Of a DNA stretch of 64,000 bases, positions 25,264 to 33,197 are shown piece by piece (the stretch's first letter is position 1; each line of letters begins with the position of its first letter). The translations under genes and the position numbers were made by a program. This DNA is from Paenibacillus psychroresistens (lineage in GTDB: Bacteria; Bacillota; Bacilli; Paenibacillales; NBRC-103111): positions 7,403,501 to 7,467,500 of the forward strand of contig NZ_CP034235.1 of NCBI RefSeq assembly GCF_009728935.1, in the 5' to 3' direction. Under the pieces are notes generated by a model. The model worked only from the letters and a program-made list of their open reading frames with translations, made no database searches and had not been told where the DNA came from.

Positions 25264-26095
25264 CTTTCATTCCTCCGCTGTTTCGTAATATCCATAACCC
25301 TGTTATGCTTTCTGAATTCAGAATACCATGCAGGATATGCGCTGTCATCGTTCTACAGGCTGATGAGACAATCAGCCTTTATGACGATTGTTTGATTCTA
25401 GGAACCGCTGCTTTCGATGCGGTTAGTTCCAAGTTAGATTGGTTCAGCTTAATTCAGTAAGCATAAAAATTGTGCGTATCGAGGTTGATTCGTGTTCCAT
25501 AAAAGGGGTAAGCACAAGGATTAGGCTTATCATTAGCGATCTGGGGCATTACTCGACAAAAAGGCAGGTATACGCACAAATTCTGTGTGTAACCAGCCCC
25601 TTACTAAATCGATGTACTTCATAAGCATGTATTCTGTGCTAATGCCGTTCGTTTATCCTATACAATCGAAATTTTATCGAAATCCGGTGACCAGACGCCT
25701 GCATTAATGGTATAAAACTTGATGGTATTGTTGCCCGCAGCTAAGGTTACACTTACCGTAATCGTACCCACCGTGGTGAAGCTTCCGGTTGGAGGAAAAC
25801 TTACACTTGTGCCAGTCCCTCCATTGATGATTGATGCTAATCAATCCCGAACTTGCGGCTGCATCTCCATTTCGAAAAGAAATAAAGCACTGAACAAAAG
25901 ACCACTAAAAAGATAGCAACGATTAAAGAAATAGACAATAGTAGACGTATAAAATACCTTCTGGTTCAGTAAAATTCCAGTATTTTCATCGGCTACCTCA
26001 CTAGCGAATCACATTTTTGTACATTATAGCTTAATTATTCCATTACTTCTAGTAATAAAGCTCCGTGCATACTTTTTATAAAGGAGATGATAACA
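25264..26095. other. Gene-poor stretch of 830 nt with a pseudogene relic
   Basis: Besides the CBM relic (25658-25905), I see two hairpins: AGGCTGAT/ATCAGCCT at 25357-25378, and a second around 25400-25430 (GGAACCGC / GCGGTTaGTTCC). Neither has a convincing U-tract or a recognised riboswitch consensus. Short open frames here lack RBSs. Confidence 0.5.
25658..25905 (-). pseudogene. Relic of a carbohydrate-binding module (CBM6/35-like), C-terminal end
   Basis: The minus strand reads SFRNGDAAASSGLISIN in one frame, then GGTGTSVSFPPTGSFTTVG, LAAGNNTIKFYTINAG and WSPDFDKISIV-stop in another. Together these match the last ~75 residues of a galactose-binding-fold CBM as found at the C-terminus of secreted glycosidases. 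The frame change lies near 25830-25845, and no start, signal peptide or catalytic domain remains upstream. I take it as the tail of a decayed secreted glycan-binding or glycoside hydrolase gene. The CBM assignment is by motif recall and the exact family is uncertain. Confidence 0.55.
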
Positions 26096-26341
26096 TTGGA
26101 AAAAATCTATGATCTAGTTAACAGGGGAAATGGTACGTTTACTAGGTGTTCAGAAAAACACTTAGTTGATTGGGTAGCTCGCGGATTTGAAGTTGAAGGT
26201 TTCTCATATGATGAATCGTTCAAAGAAGCCCTGATTAAGCCAGGCTTTTTAACTAACATAAAAGAAGCTAAAAGACCTCATTTAAGCTCAAACTATGTGG
26301 AATACTTTTCCTCATTAAACCCGCCAAAAAAGAAAATATAA
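26096..26341 (+). CDS. Small hypothetical protein, 81 residues
   Basis: A TTG start at 26096 has AAAGGAG 9 nt upstream. The in-frame ATG at 26087 overlaps that RBS, so TTG is favoured. The protein (MEKIYDLVNRGNGTFTRCSE...) is hydrophilic, with a basic tail KKKI, and no signal or membrane segment. It is not recognised. A good RBS and a terminator immediately after support a real gene. Confidence 0.55.
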   Translation: MEKIYDLVNRGNGTFTRCSEKHLVDWVARGFEVEGFSYDESFKEALIKPGFLTNIKEAKRPHLSSNYVEYFSSLNPPKKKI

Positions 26342-26358
26342 CCTTGGGATAATCCTCG

Positions 26359-26394
26359 ATCCACTTACGATCTCATTCGTATGGTGGATTTTTT
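26359..26394 (+). terminator. Terminator after the small hypothetical gene
   Basis: ATCCAC-(T)-TACGA pairs with TCGTA-(TG)-GTGGAT and is followed by six T. Confidence 0.75.
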
Positions 26395-26406
26395 AAATTA
26401 AAGTTA

Positions 26407-26865
26407 TTAACTTTTATTCTCGGCATTAACAATAATAGTATCAAAAAATTCATCAGCAATATAAAAATCTAATTTCCATAATCCAGACTGAGGTAAACTA
26501 TATTTCCCGCCACTACTTGCATCTGCTCCAGTACTATCCTTGATAGCTTCAATTGGCCACTCATACAGTTTGATTTGTTCTCCTGTTTCTTTGTTAGTAG
26601 CAAGCAACTTGTATTTCCCCTTCAATTCCTTTCCGTTACCCCAAAAATAGACATAATATAATCCACCTGTATTCGCAATAAATAATTTTTCTTCATTGCC
26701 GTTCATTTTTATTAACCCAACCTTATCTTTTATCCCATAAAGCGTAAGATCACCCGCCTTAAAAGATTGGCTTATCACCCAATTAATAGCTTCCTTATCA
26801 TTTTCACACCCTGTAACGATAAATAACACAGCAAAAATGAAAATCAGATGTTTAATGAGCTTCAT
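26407..26865 (-). CDS. Putative lipoprotein (DUF4871-like)
   Basis: This 152-residue protein has a signal peptide with lipobox VTGC (Cys20). The mature part is beta-rich with W/Y-rich segments (GLYYVYFWGNG, SGLWKLDFYI), resembling small Bacillus lipoproteins such as YhfM with a DUF4871-type fold. It is likely anchored on the outer face of the membrane. No function is known and it has no operon partners. Confidence 0.65.
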   Translation of the reverse strand: MKLIKHLIFIFAVLFIVTGCENDKEAINWVISQSFKAGDLTLYGIKDKVGLIKMNGNEEKLFIANTGGLYYVYFWGNGKELKGKYKLLATNKETGEQIKLYEWPIEAIKDSTGADASSGGKYSLPQSGLWKLDFYIADEFFDTIIVNAENKS

Positions 26866-27015
26866 AATTTCACCCCTTAATTATATTTTATTAGGCACCC
26901 ATATAAGTTAATCTGATTTCATTATATCACACTGGAAAATAAAGGATGTAACTAGGTGGTTTACATGGAATTTCTCAGACTGTTGAGAAAGTCATTCCGT
27001 GGATGAAAAGTCATC

Positions 27016-27150
27016 ATTCCATGATATGAGGTGCATTTCTGCACCTTGTTTCGTCCATCTCGGCTCATTCCGTGATATGAGGTGCATTTCTGCACCTTGT
27101 TTTGTCCATCTCGGCTCATTCCGTGATATGAGGTGCATTTCTGCACCTTG
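27016..27150. repeat. Three tandem 51-bp repeats with an internal palindrome
   Basis: Units begin at 27016, 27067 and 27118 (exactly 51 bp apart) and are nearly identical. The last is truncated. Each contains the hairpin AGGTGCA-tttc-TGCACCT followed by a T-rich stretch. Because 51 is a multiple of three, a minus-strand open frame repeats a 17-residue unit (NKVQKCTSYHGMSRDGQ), but it has no RBS. Confidence 0.85.
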
Positions 27151-27220
27151 TTATAGTGCATTTCTCAGGTTGTTGAAGAAGTCACTTTAAAGCGATCATG
27201 ACTCCTACCTACTCAGATGA

Positions 27221-27415
27221 TTTACAAGGAATTTCTCCCGCTAATAAATAGATTCAGACTTGTTTTTATAATTTACATGGAATTCCTCCTGATAATTCAG
27301 CTGAAATAGCCCAGAACAGCTAAAGTCGCTTTTTTACATGGAGCTTTTCCAGTTATTTGTTGAATTTACTCAAAAAACAAAATATTAACGGGAGGTTTTC
27401 CAGTTAGAGAAACAA
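27221..27415. repeat. Diverged array of about 51-bp repeats
   Basis: The motif TTTACAWGGAATTTCTCC (or a variant of it) recurs at 27221, 27272, 27333 and 27384, spacing 51, 61 and 51. One more copy lies at 26960, outside the left inverted repeat. It is older and more degenerate than the neighbouring 51-bp array. Confidence 0.55.
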
Positions 27416-27537
27416 AAATAAACGAAAGTTCGCAAAGTATCTCTGGGGAATGGACTTTATTAGAGTAATCAGTGACTTGGGTGCTGGGAGTCCATTTTTT
27501 GAGGTTCAAGCTGCGGTAAAGACTTTCTCAACAGCCT

Positions 27538-27570
27538 GAAAAGACTAGAGTCCAATGTCTCTAGTCTTTT
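27538..27570. terminator. Terminator of the GH38 operon
   Basis: AAAAGACTAGAG pairs with CTCTAGTCTTTT, 18 nt after the stop of the second mannosidase gene. T-runs lie on both strands. Confidence 0.8.
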
Positions 27571-27587
27571 ATATGTTAGATTATGTT

Positions 27588-30347
27588 CTATTGCCTGAAT
27601 GTAAGCTGAAGTGTCATGATTTGTTTCGGCCTCGCCTGGATTGAAACTACTTTCCCTTGTATAGGCAGATCCTCCTGATGCTGCTCATCCAGATTGATTC
27701 TGCGCACAGCTAGCAGCTGCTGCCCAAAAACCAGCTCCCCACTAACCAACTCCTCCGTACAATTCCAAACTCTGATTATATAATCACCCGGACAACGTTC
27801 TGCCGCTTTAATCGCACTCACCCGCAGCGCTGGTGTACTTACATTTAAGTAGGAATGGTTTGAGGGAAGATTGTTCAGCCTGCGGTAAGCTGTTTCATGA
27901 TAAACGCGTCCTGCTTTGCGATTTACAGTCTGCAGGCCGGCAACAAAGCTCTGATGCTCCTTCCACAAATCACTCTCCGTATGATTGTCGCAACCGAACA
28001 ACCGGAGCGCATACTGGAATTCCAGCTTGCCCAGCATTTGCCCGCCATCTCCGCCGTCTGTCCCTACTTCTTTACTTGTGCTGCGGAACAGCGTAAGTGC
28101 TATGGTTCGTTCCCCGTCATCCCGGACAGCAGCTTCGTACAAACCTTTGGTATAGACTGCAATGCCTTCCTTACCGTCATCTACTGCAATAATTCCGTTG
28201 TAAGGCACAATGTCTGCTGCCAGCTCATAATGATCGGTTTCATCTGGACGTATCACAGAATGCTTGACAAGATCAAAGGGAGTGCTGGCTAGGAAAGTAT
28301 CTGTAATAAGCCCAGTTGGGAACAGCAAGCGAAGACGATGATCACGAACCGTATTCTCTATAGTCGTTACACAGCGGATAACCGGATCATTGAGCCTCAG
28401 CGTTATATCAGTAATCACCTGTACCTTTGAAAGCCGCTCGCTTCTGCGCGTTTCTTTATCTACAACTCCATCTGGCAGTAGAAGCTCCAGATGAACGCGA
28501 AGTCTGGTCAGCAGTGGGCCGTCCGAGACAACCGAGATAATTGCCTGGCAGCCCGAAGAATGAAAGGTTTCATTGCTTACCGGTGCAATGTAGGTCCAGC
28601 CATCCCCGATATCCGCTTCGTCTTCGAAACCAAGCAGCCCTATAAAAGTACGCTTTGTAAGGTTATCCTCTATTTGTAAGGTTCCGTTAGAATGGATACT
28701 TAGACGAACCGCTCCATTGTCCCAAACGTTCCCGCTAACCTTCATCGTTCCTTTCAAGCGGATGGGGGCGACCATAAGTTTTCCTCTATACTCACCGTAT
28801 TCCGGGTCCTTGATCTCATAGGGTTCCAGCAAATATGTAGCGTAGCCAAAAGCACCTACTTTGGCTTTAAAAGCAATTCGGTAGTGATCGACCTTATCTA
28901 CGCGCGGAATATCGCGGTAAGGTCGCCAGAGCTTAGAGCGATCAGGCTTAACCTCCAGCAGCTGGTATGGAATGTCTTCACCTGCTGCATTTAGCAGCCT
29001 AAAGGATGTGCCGCCTAGGTGCTTTTTGGTGGTCGCGGCGTCTGAGCCTTGCGGCAGATGAATCTCCGTCTCAATCACTCCGTCTATAGACGTTTGCGCA
29101 GCATTAAATACAGTAAACGAAGCTCGACCGTCCAGCTGTTCCGCATTGAGATGATTGACGATGTAATCCAGCTCTTCCTTCACCATGCGTTCTGCAATCA
29201 TCCGGCTCTGGTCAAAGCGATAGATCATATCGCGGTGCACCTGGTCAATCGAGCAACCGCAGATGGAATCATGCGGATGGTTCTGAATAAGCAGCTCCCA
29301 AGCATTGCGCATAAAACCACCTGGATATGGCAGGCCTTCAAGCGAGGCAAAGCATCCCCAAGGCTCTGCCCACTTCTCAAGCAGGAGCTCGCAACGTTGA
29401 TTATGCTGCTTCAAGTGGATTCTCGAGGACAGAACGTTGCGCGGCGTCCATCCATTGACACCGCTGAATCCGGTCGCGGTTAGCTGGCCCTTGTATACCT
29501 GCAAATCGCCAATTTGCCCACGCAGCGCCTGCAGGTAATCCTCCAGCTTCGAGTGCTTGAAGTGAACCCCGTCAAGCTGGTTTGATGCATTCAGAATTTG
29601 CAGCATCCACGGAAGCTGAGGCTCAATTTCCACATGGTCCACGCCATCCAGACCGAGGATCAGCTCCGTTGTCGCCCGCTCGGCCTTATAAGCCAACATG
29701 TCGACTGCCCGGCGCACAAGCTCATCCTCTTCATAGACGAAATCCCTTTCCAGAAACGGATACCGTAGGAAGAAATAGAAATCGCCATAAGACCGATCCT
29801 CATCGAGCTTTAAACCGAGCACCCGGCTGCCATCGGCTGCCTCCCACCAAATTTCTGAAGGATCCGCCTGGCCGCGAAAGCCACGAAATAAAACCGCATT
29901 ATCGATCTCAAATCCGCGTAGAATCTGAGGGAATTGGCTGTTATGACCGAAGATATCGGTCACATAACCTGATTTCATAGGCTCAACGCCCATCTCTCTG
30001 GATTTGCGAAACCCTATTTGCAAATTGCGGATAAGCGACTCCCCGCTGACTAGAAATTCGTCCGGCATCACATACCATGGACCAACGGCGATACGGCCTG
30101 TCTTGATATGGGCAAGCAGCCGATCCTTCTCCTCGGGGCGAATTTCCAGATAATCATCAATGACAATGGTTTGTCCGTCCATCATAAAGTGTTGATAGGC
30201 AAGGTCACTGTCCAGCTTAGCAAGCAATTCATCGATCAAATGCACAAGTCGGAACCGATAAGTTTGAAAATCCTGGTACCACTCCCGATCCCAATGGGTA
30301 TGTGAAACAATATGCATCTCTTTAATTCTAGGCTTTTCTGAGCTCAT
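27588..30347 (-). CDS. Alpha-mannosidase, GH38 (second of tandem pair)
   Basis: This ~919-residue GH38 enzyme has the N-terminal zinc-binding motif HTHWDREW (His16, Asp20) and the nucleophile-Asp segment GYVTDIFGHNSQFPQIL. A zinc His appears in NHPHDSICGCS, and a long C-terminal beta-sandwich region follows. There is no signal peptide, so it trims imported mannosides in the cytoplasm. I start at the ATG at 30347, which has GGAG 9 nt upstream. The longer reading begins inside the preceding gene. It follows its paralogue by about 20 nt in the operon. Confidence 0.87.
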   Translation of the reverse strand: MSSEKPRIKEMHIVSHTHWDREWYQDFQTYRFRLVHLIDELLAKLDSDLAYQHFMMDGQTIVIDDYLEIRPEEKDRLLAHIKTGRIAVGPWYVMPDEFLVSGESLIRNLQIGFRKSREMGVEPMKSGYVTDIFGHNSQFPQILRGFEIDNAVLFRGFRGQADPSEIWWEAADGSRVLGLKLDEDRSYGDFYFFLRYPFLERDFVYEEDELVRRAVDMLAYKAERATTELILGLDGVDHVEIEPQLPWMLQILNASNQLDGVHFKHSKLEDYLQALRGQIGDLQVYKGQLTATGFSGVNGWTPRNVLSSRIHLKQHNQRCELLLEKWAEPWGCFASLEGLPYPGGFMRNAWELLIQNHPHDSICGCSIDQVHRDMIYRFDQSRMIAERMVKEELDYIVNHLNAEQLDGRASFTVFNAAQTSIDGVIETEIHLPQGSDAATTKKHLGGTSFRLLNAAGEDIPYQLLEVKPDRSKLWRPYRDIPRVDKVDHYRIAFKAKVGAFGYATYLLEPYEIKDPEYGEYRGKLMVAPIRLKGTMKVSGNVWDNGAVRLSIHSNGTLQIEDNLTKRTFIGLLGFEDEADIGDGWTYIAPVSNETFHSSGCQAIISVVSDGPLLTRLRVHLELLLPDGVVDKETRRSERLSKVQVITDITLRLNDPVIRCVTTIENTVRDHRLRLLFPTGLITDTFLASTPFDLVKHSVIRPDETDHYELAADIVPYNGIIAVDDGKEGIAVYTKGLYEAAVRDDGERTIALTLFRSTSKEVGTDGGDGGQMLGKLEFQYALRLFGCDNHTESDLWKEHQSFVAGLQTVNRKAGRVYHETAYRRLNNLPSNHSYLNVSTPALRVSAIKAAERCPGDYIIRVWNCTEELVSGELVFGQQLLAVRRINLDEQHQEDLPIQGKVVSIQARPKQIMTLQLTFRQ

Positions 30348-30366
30348 GCTGTTAATCTCCATTCCT

Positions 30367-33087
30367 TTAATAAATTTTGAACGTTTCAATTTTTTTAGGA
30401 GCAATCAGCAGCTTTAGTCCATCCAACTTCATAGCATCGCCTGTTTCTTCTTCTAACAAATTCGTGCGAACCACTCCGTTGCATGATCCTGCTGTCAAGC
30501 CAAGGCCGATCCAAGACTCCGTCTGTTCAACGTTGTAAAGCCGAATCACCGGCCCTTGCCGGTTCTCCGCCCATTTCACCGCCGAGATTAGCACATCGCC
30601 ATTGATCTGCATAAAGCTTCCTGATCTAGGCAACTTCGGCTTGGCCGCATTCGGATCAGGTCTGGTAAAGCTGCCGCCAAGCTTCGAATCCTGCACCCAG
30701 GCTCTGCCCTGGTCCCAACGTGGATCCTTGACGGGACTAAGCTTCATCAGTACTCCTTGATGGAATAACTCCGCCTCTTTATAAAGCTGCGTTGCCGTTT
30801 CCGCAGTAAAGGGCCGTAGTGCGAGCATGAAAGTATGCTGACCGATGCACTGTCCCTGAGGCTGAATATCATTCTCAAGCTGGATGGCTTCCCGCATATT
30901 AATCGACTCTACGCAGCGCAGTAAAGTTACTGCAAGGGTGCTTCCTTCATCGATCATTTCATATTCATGCATACCGACGCCGAATACAGTTAATCCACCT
31001 ATAACTTGACGCGGTGCAACCCATTTCCAATAAGGCTGGGCATTGCAATCTCGTTCAAACTGCTTGCCCTCATCCCATTTTCGCTGAACGACATCAAACT
31101 GCCCGCCTGCCCATACCTCCGATGCCACATCGGGAAGCTCACAGATGAAGCGGATACGATGGTCCTTAACCTGATTGTCGATCCGCACCCGCACATTTAA
31201 TCGTGACGACAGCTTCTCCAAGCGAACTGTAACTTCGAAAGAGCAAGAAGCCAGCTCAGAATCGCGCTGCATGTTTAACCCATTCAGCGCTTTCGGCAGC
31301 ATCCATGAAAACCTGTAACAGCATTCCTCGTACAAAGCATTGACAATATGTCCGGTGAACTCTACCTCGCCGTTCCACCGCTGTTTACACTCATTGTCGA
31401 CAGAGGTATATACGTACAGATCACCAGCGTCACCCGCTTCTTCAAATTGTCCGACATTGTGATAAACCGTGCCTGTATCCTTGTGGATGATATGGAAAGA
31501 GCCGTTTCCATTGAACTCAACCCGAATCGAATCATTTTCCATAACGGGATACAGCACTGCAGCTTGAATTTCCGCAAGCTGAGGCTGAGGCTGATCTGAC
31601 ACATTAATACCTATCTCATTCGCTTGAATACGATAAGTTGTATAACCCATGGCTGGGATCTCTCCGTAAAGCTCAATATCATATCGCTGTACATGGAGTA
31701 CACCAGGCAAATTAATCGGACTGGTCACTTGCAGGCGGCTTGGACTGGCATCCACAATACGATAGGGAATCGAAACGCCTGCATCATCTTCGATACGGAA
31801 TTGCTCCACCTCATCCTCACTCAAAAAGTAAAGCGTTGCCTGCATCACAGATTGGCTGTCCAATTGCGAGTGATTCACAATAAGCAGCTTCTGCTCACCA
31901 GACTTGTAACCCTCTTCACTTACTTGATTGGCCAGCAGCCTCATTTTTCGAGTAATGATTTCTTGCGCAATTTCCTTGACCGAAACGAAACGATCCATCA
32001 TATGCTCGTGAACGGCATCCTGACTGCAGCCGCAAATGCTGTCATGCGGGTGATTTTCCATATAAAGCTTCCATAGATAGCGAAAGTAATCTCCATCATA
32101 AGCTTCAAGCCCAAGGCCAGCACACCAAACAGACAGCGGCTCCGCCCATTTCTCAATCAAATCGTGGCATTGTAAGTTGGCCTGTTTAAGATAGATACGG
32201 CTTGATAAAGTACCGCCCAGAATAGCGTAATCGAACCTTTCCCGCAATTCACCATGGACGGCTGCCACAGGAATAGATGGATGCTCCGCTAAATACGCTT
32301 GGACGGTTTGCACATAATTGGGCAAGGTATCGTGAATAAATATGCTCTCGTCCCCATAAAGCACACGCAGCTTATCCAATGCGGCAGTTAAATTTTCCTG
32401 CGCCTCTAGATGATCCACACCATTCATCATCAGATAATGCGGCAGTGGATTCACCGCAGACTCCCTTTCCTGCATCAACTGGAAGGTTGCTTTTAGCGAT
32501 TCCGTCTCTATAGGGATTCGCTGTGCATTATTGTACCAATTCACCATTAGAATACCGGTTACTTCGCTGCCGTCGGGAGACCGCCATTTCAAGAACGGGT
32601 TCTGGTGCAGCTCATAATCATAGCCCCGCCCAAATACGGAATTGTCTATGCCAACTAACTGGAAAATTTGCGGCATTTGACCCAGCAATCCGAAATGGTC
32701 TGGTAAATAGCCAATCTTCATTTCCCCGCCAAGCTCTCTGGATAGCCGAATGCCTTCCATCAGGTTGCGGACTGTAGATTCCGCACTGGTCAGGAACAAG
32801 TCATTCTGCTGATACCAAGGTCCGACCAGAATCCGCCCTTCTCGTATGAAAGCTTCCAGTCTGCCTCTCTCCCAAGACCTGATTGCATAATAATCCTCCA
32901 ATACGATCGTTTGCCCATCCAAATGAAAGTATTTAAACTCAGGGTCGTTATCCAACAGCTCCATCAGGTTATCTATCAGCTGCACAAGCCTGAAACGAAA
33001 ATTCTCATAAGGCAAAAACCATTCTCTATCCCAATGCGTATGCGAAATAAAGTGAAAGGTGTTAATAGGTTTATTCCCTTCCTGCAT
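30367..33087 (-). CDS. Alpha-mannosidase, GH38 (first of tandem pair)
   Basis: This ~906-residue GH38 enzyme has the zinc motif HTHWDREW (His16, Asp20), nucleophile region IGYLPDHFGLLGQMPQ, zinc-His segment NHPHDSICGCSQDAVH, and a C-terminal beta domain. It is cytoplasmic (no signal peptide). ATG at 33087 is chosen because AAGGAG is 11 nt upstream. A GTG 12 nt earlier overlaps that RBS. It is clearly paralogous to the next gene but only moderately similar, so the two probably differ in linkage preference. It lies downstream of an Lpl-type ABC transporter. Confidence 0.88.
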   Translation of the reverse strand: MQEGNKPINTFHFISHTHWDREWFLPYENFRFRLVQLIDNLMELLDNDPEFKYFHLDGQTIVLEDYYAIRSWERGRLEAFIREGRILVGPWYQQNDLFLTSAESTVRNLMEGIRLSRELGGEMKIGYLPDHFGLLGQMPQIFQLVGIDNSVFGRGYDYELHQNPFLKWRSPDGSEVTGILMVNWYNNAQRIPIETESLKATFQLMQERESAVNPLPHYLMMNGVDHLEAQENLTAALDKLRVLYGDESIFIHDTLPNYVQTVQAYLAEHPSIPVAAVHGELRERFDYAILGGTLSSRIYLKQANLQCHDLIEKWAEPLSVWCAGLGLEAYDGDYFRYLWKLYMENHPHDSICGCSQDAVHEHMMDRFVSVKEIAQEIITRKMRLLANQVSEEGYKSGEQKLLIVNHSQLDSQSVMQATLYFLSEDEVEQFRIEDDAGVSIPYRIVDASPSRLQVTSPINLPGVLHVQRYDIELYGEIPAMGYTTYRIQANEIGINVSDQPQPQLAEIQAAVLYPVMENDSIRVEFNGNGSFHIIHKDTGTVYHNVGQFEEAGDAGDLYVYTSVDNECKQRWNGEVEFTGHIVNALYEECCYRFSWMLPKALNGLNMQRDSELASCSFEVTVRLEKLSSRLNVRVRIDNQVKDHRIRFICELPDVASEVWAGGQFDVVQRKWDEGKQFERDCNAQPYWKWVAPRQVIGGLTVFGVGMHEYEMIDEGSTLAVTLLRCVESINMREAIQLENDIQPQGQCIGQHTFMLALRPFTAETATQLYKEAELFHQGVLMKLSPVKDPRWDQGRAWVQDSKLGGSFTRPDPNAAKPKLPRSGSFMQINGDVLISAVKWAENRQGPVIRLYNVEQTESWIGLGLTAGSCNGVVRTNLLEEETGDAMKLDGLKLLIAPKKIETFKIY

Positions 33088-33136
33088 ATAGCTGCCCACT
33101 CCTTCATGACAATAAATCCAGCGAAACCCTCACAAA

Positions 33137-33184
33137 AGTCTTGAAGAGAGGTTGAACTAACAGGTTCAACCATTCTTCAAGACT
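33137..33184 (-). promoter_or_regulatory. Long intercistronic hairpin between SBP and mannosidase genes
   Basis: AGTCTTGAAGA and TCTTCAAGACT (11 bp) enclose a second stem GGTTGAAC/GTTCAACC. Only TTT follows on the minus strand. Such hairpins after a binding-protein gene usually stabilise the upstream mRNA or cause partial termination, giving more binding protein than enzyme. Confidence 0.65.
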
Positions 33185-33197
33185 ATGGAATTAACTT

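Larger units (their letters stand above)
26975..27539. mobile_element. TIR-bounded 565-bp non-coding element (MITE-like or IS remnant)
   Basis: A 19-bp sequence TCAGACTGTTGAGAAAGTC at 26975-26993 is repeated in inverted orientation at 27521-27539 with one mismatch (18/19). A further degenerate copy in direct orientation is at 27165-27183. The interior has no transposase. It contains two arrays of 51-bp-period repeats. The right-hand 105 bp reappears, diverged, at 57072-57180. This fits a non-autonomous element or a decayed IS. A target-site duplication was not evident. Confidence 0.5.

Noticed and set aside
25395..25430. Possible riboswitch around GGAACCGC / GCGGTTaGTTCC
   Set aside because: There is no match to a recognised aptamer consensus, no gene with suitable orientation directly downstream, and no terminator stem.
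27016..27150. CRISPR array
   Set aside because: The units are directly adjacent 51-bp copies with no unique spacers, no leader and no cas genes nearby.
26961..27161. A 66-residue protein with three copies of a 17-residue cysteine-containing unit
   Set aside because: It arises because the DNA repeat is 51 bp long. There is no RBS, and an equally repetitive frame exists on the other strand.
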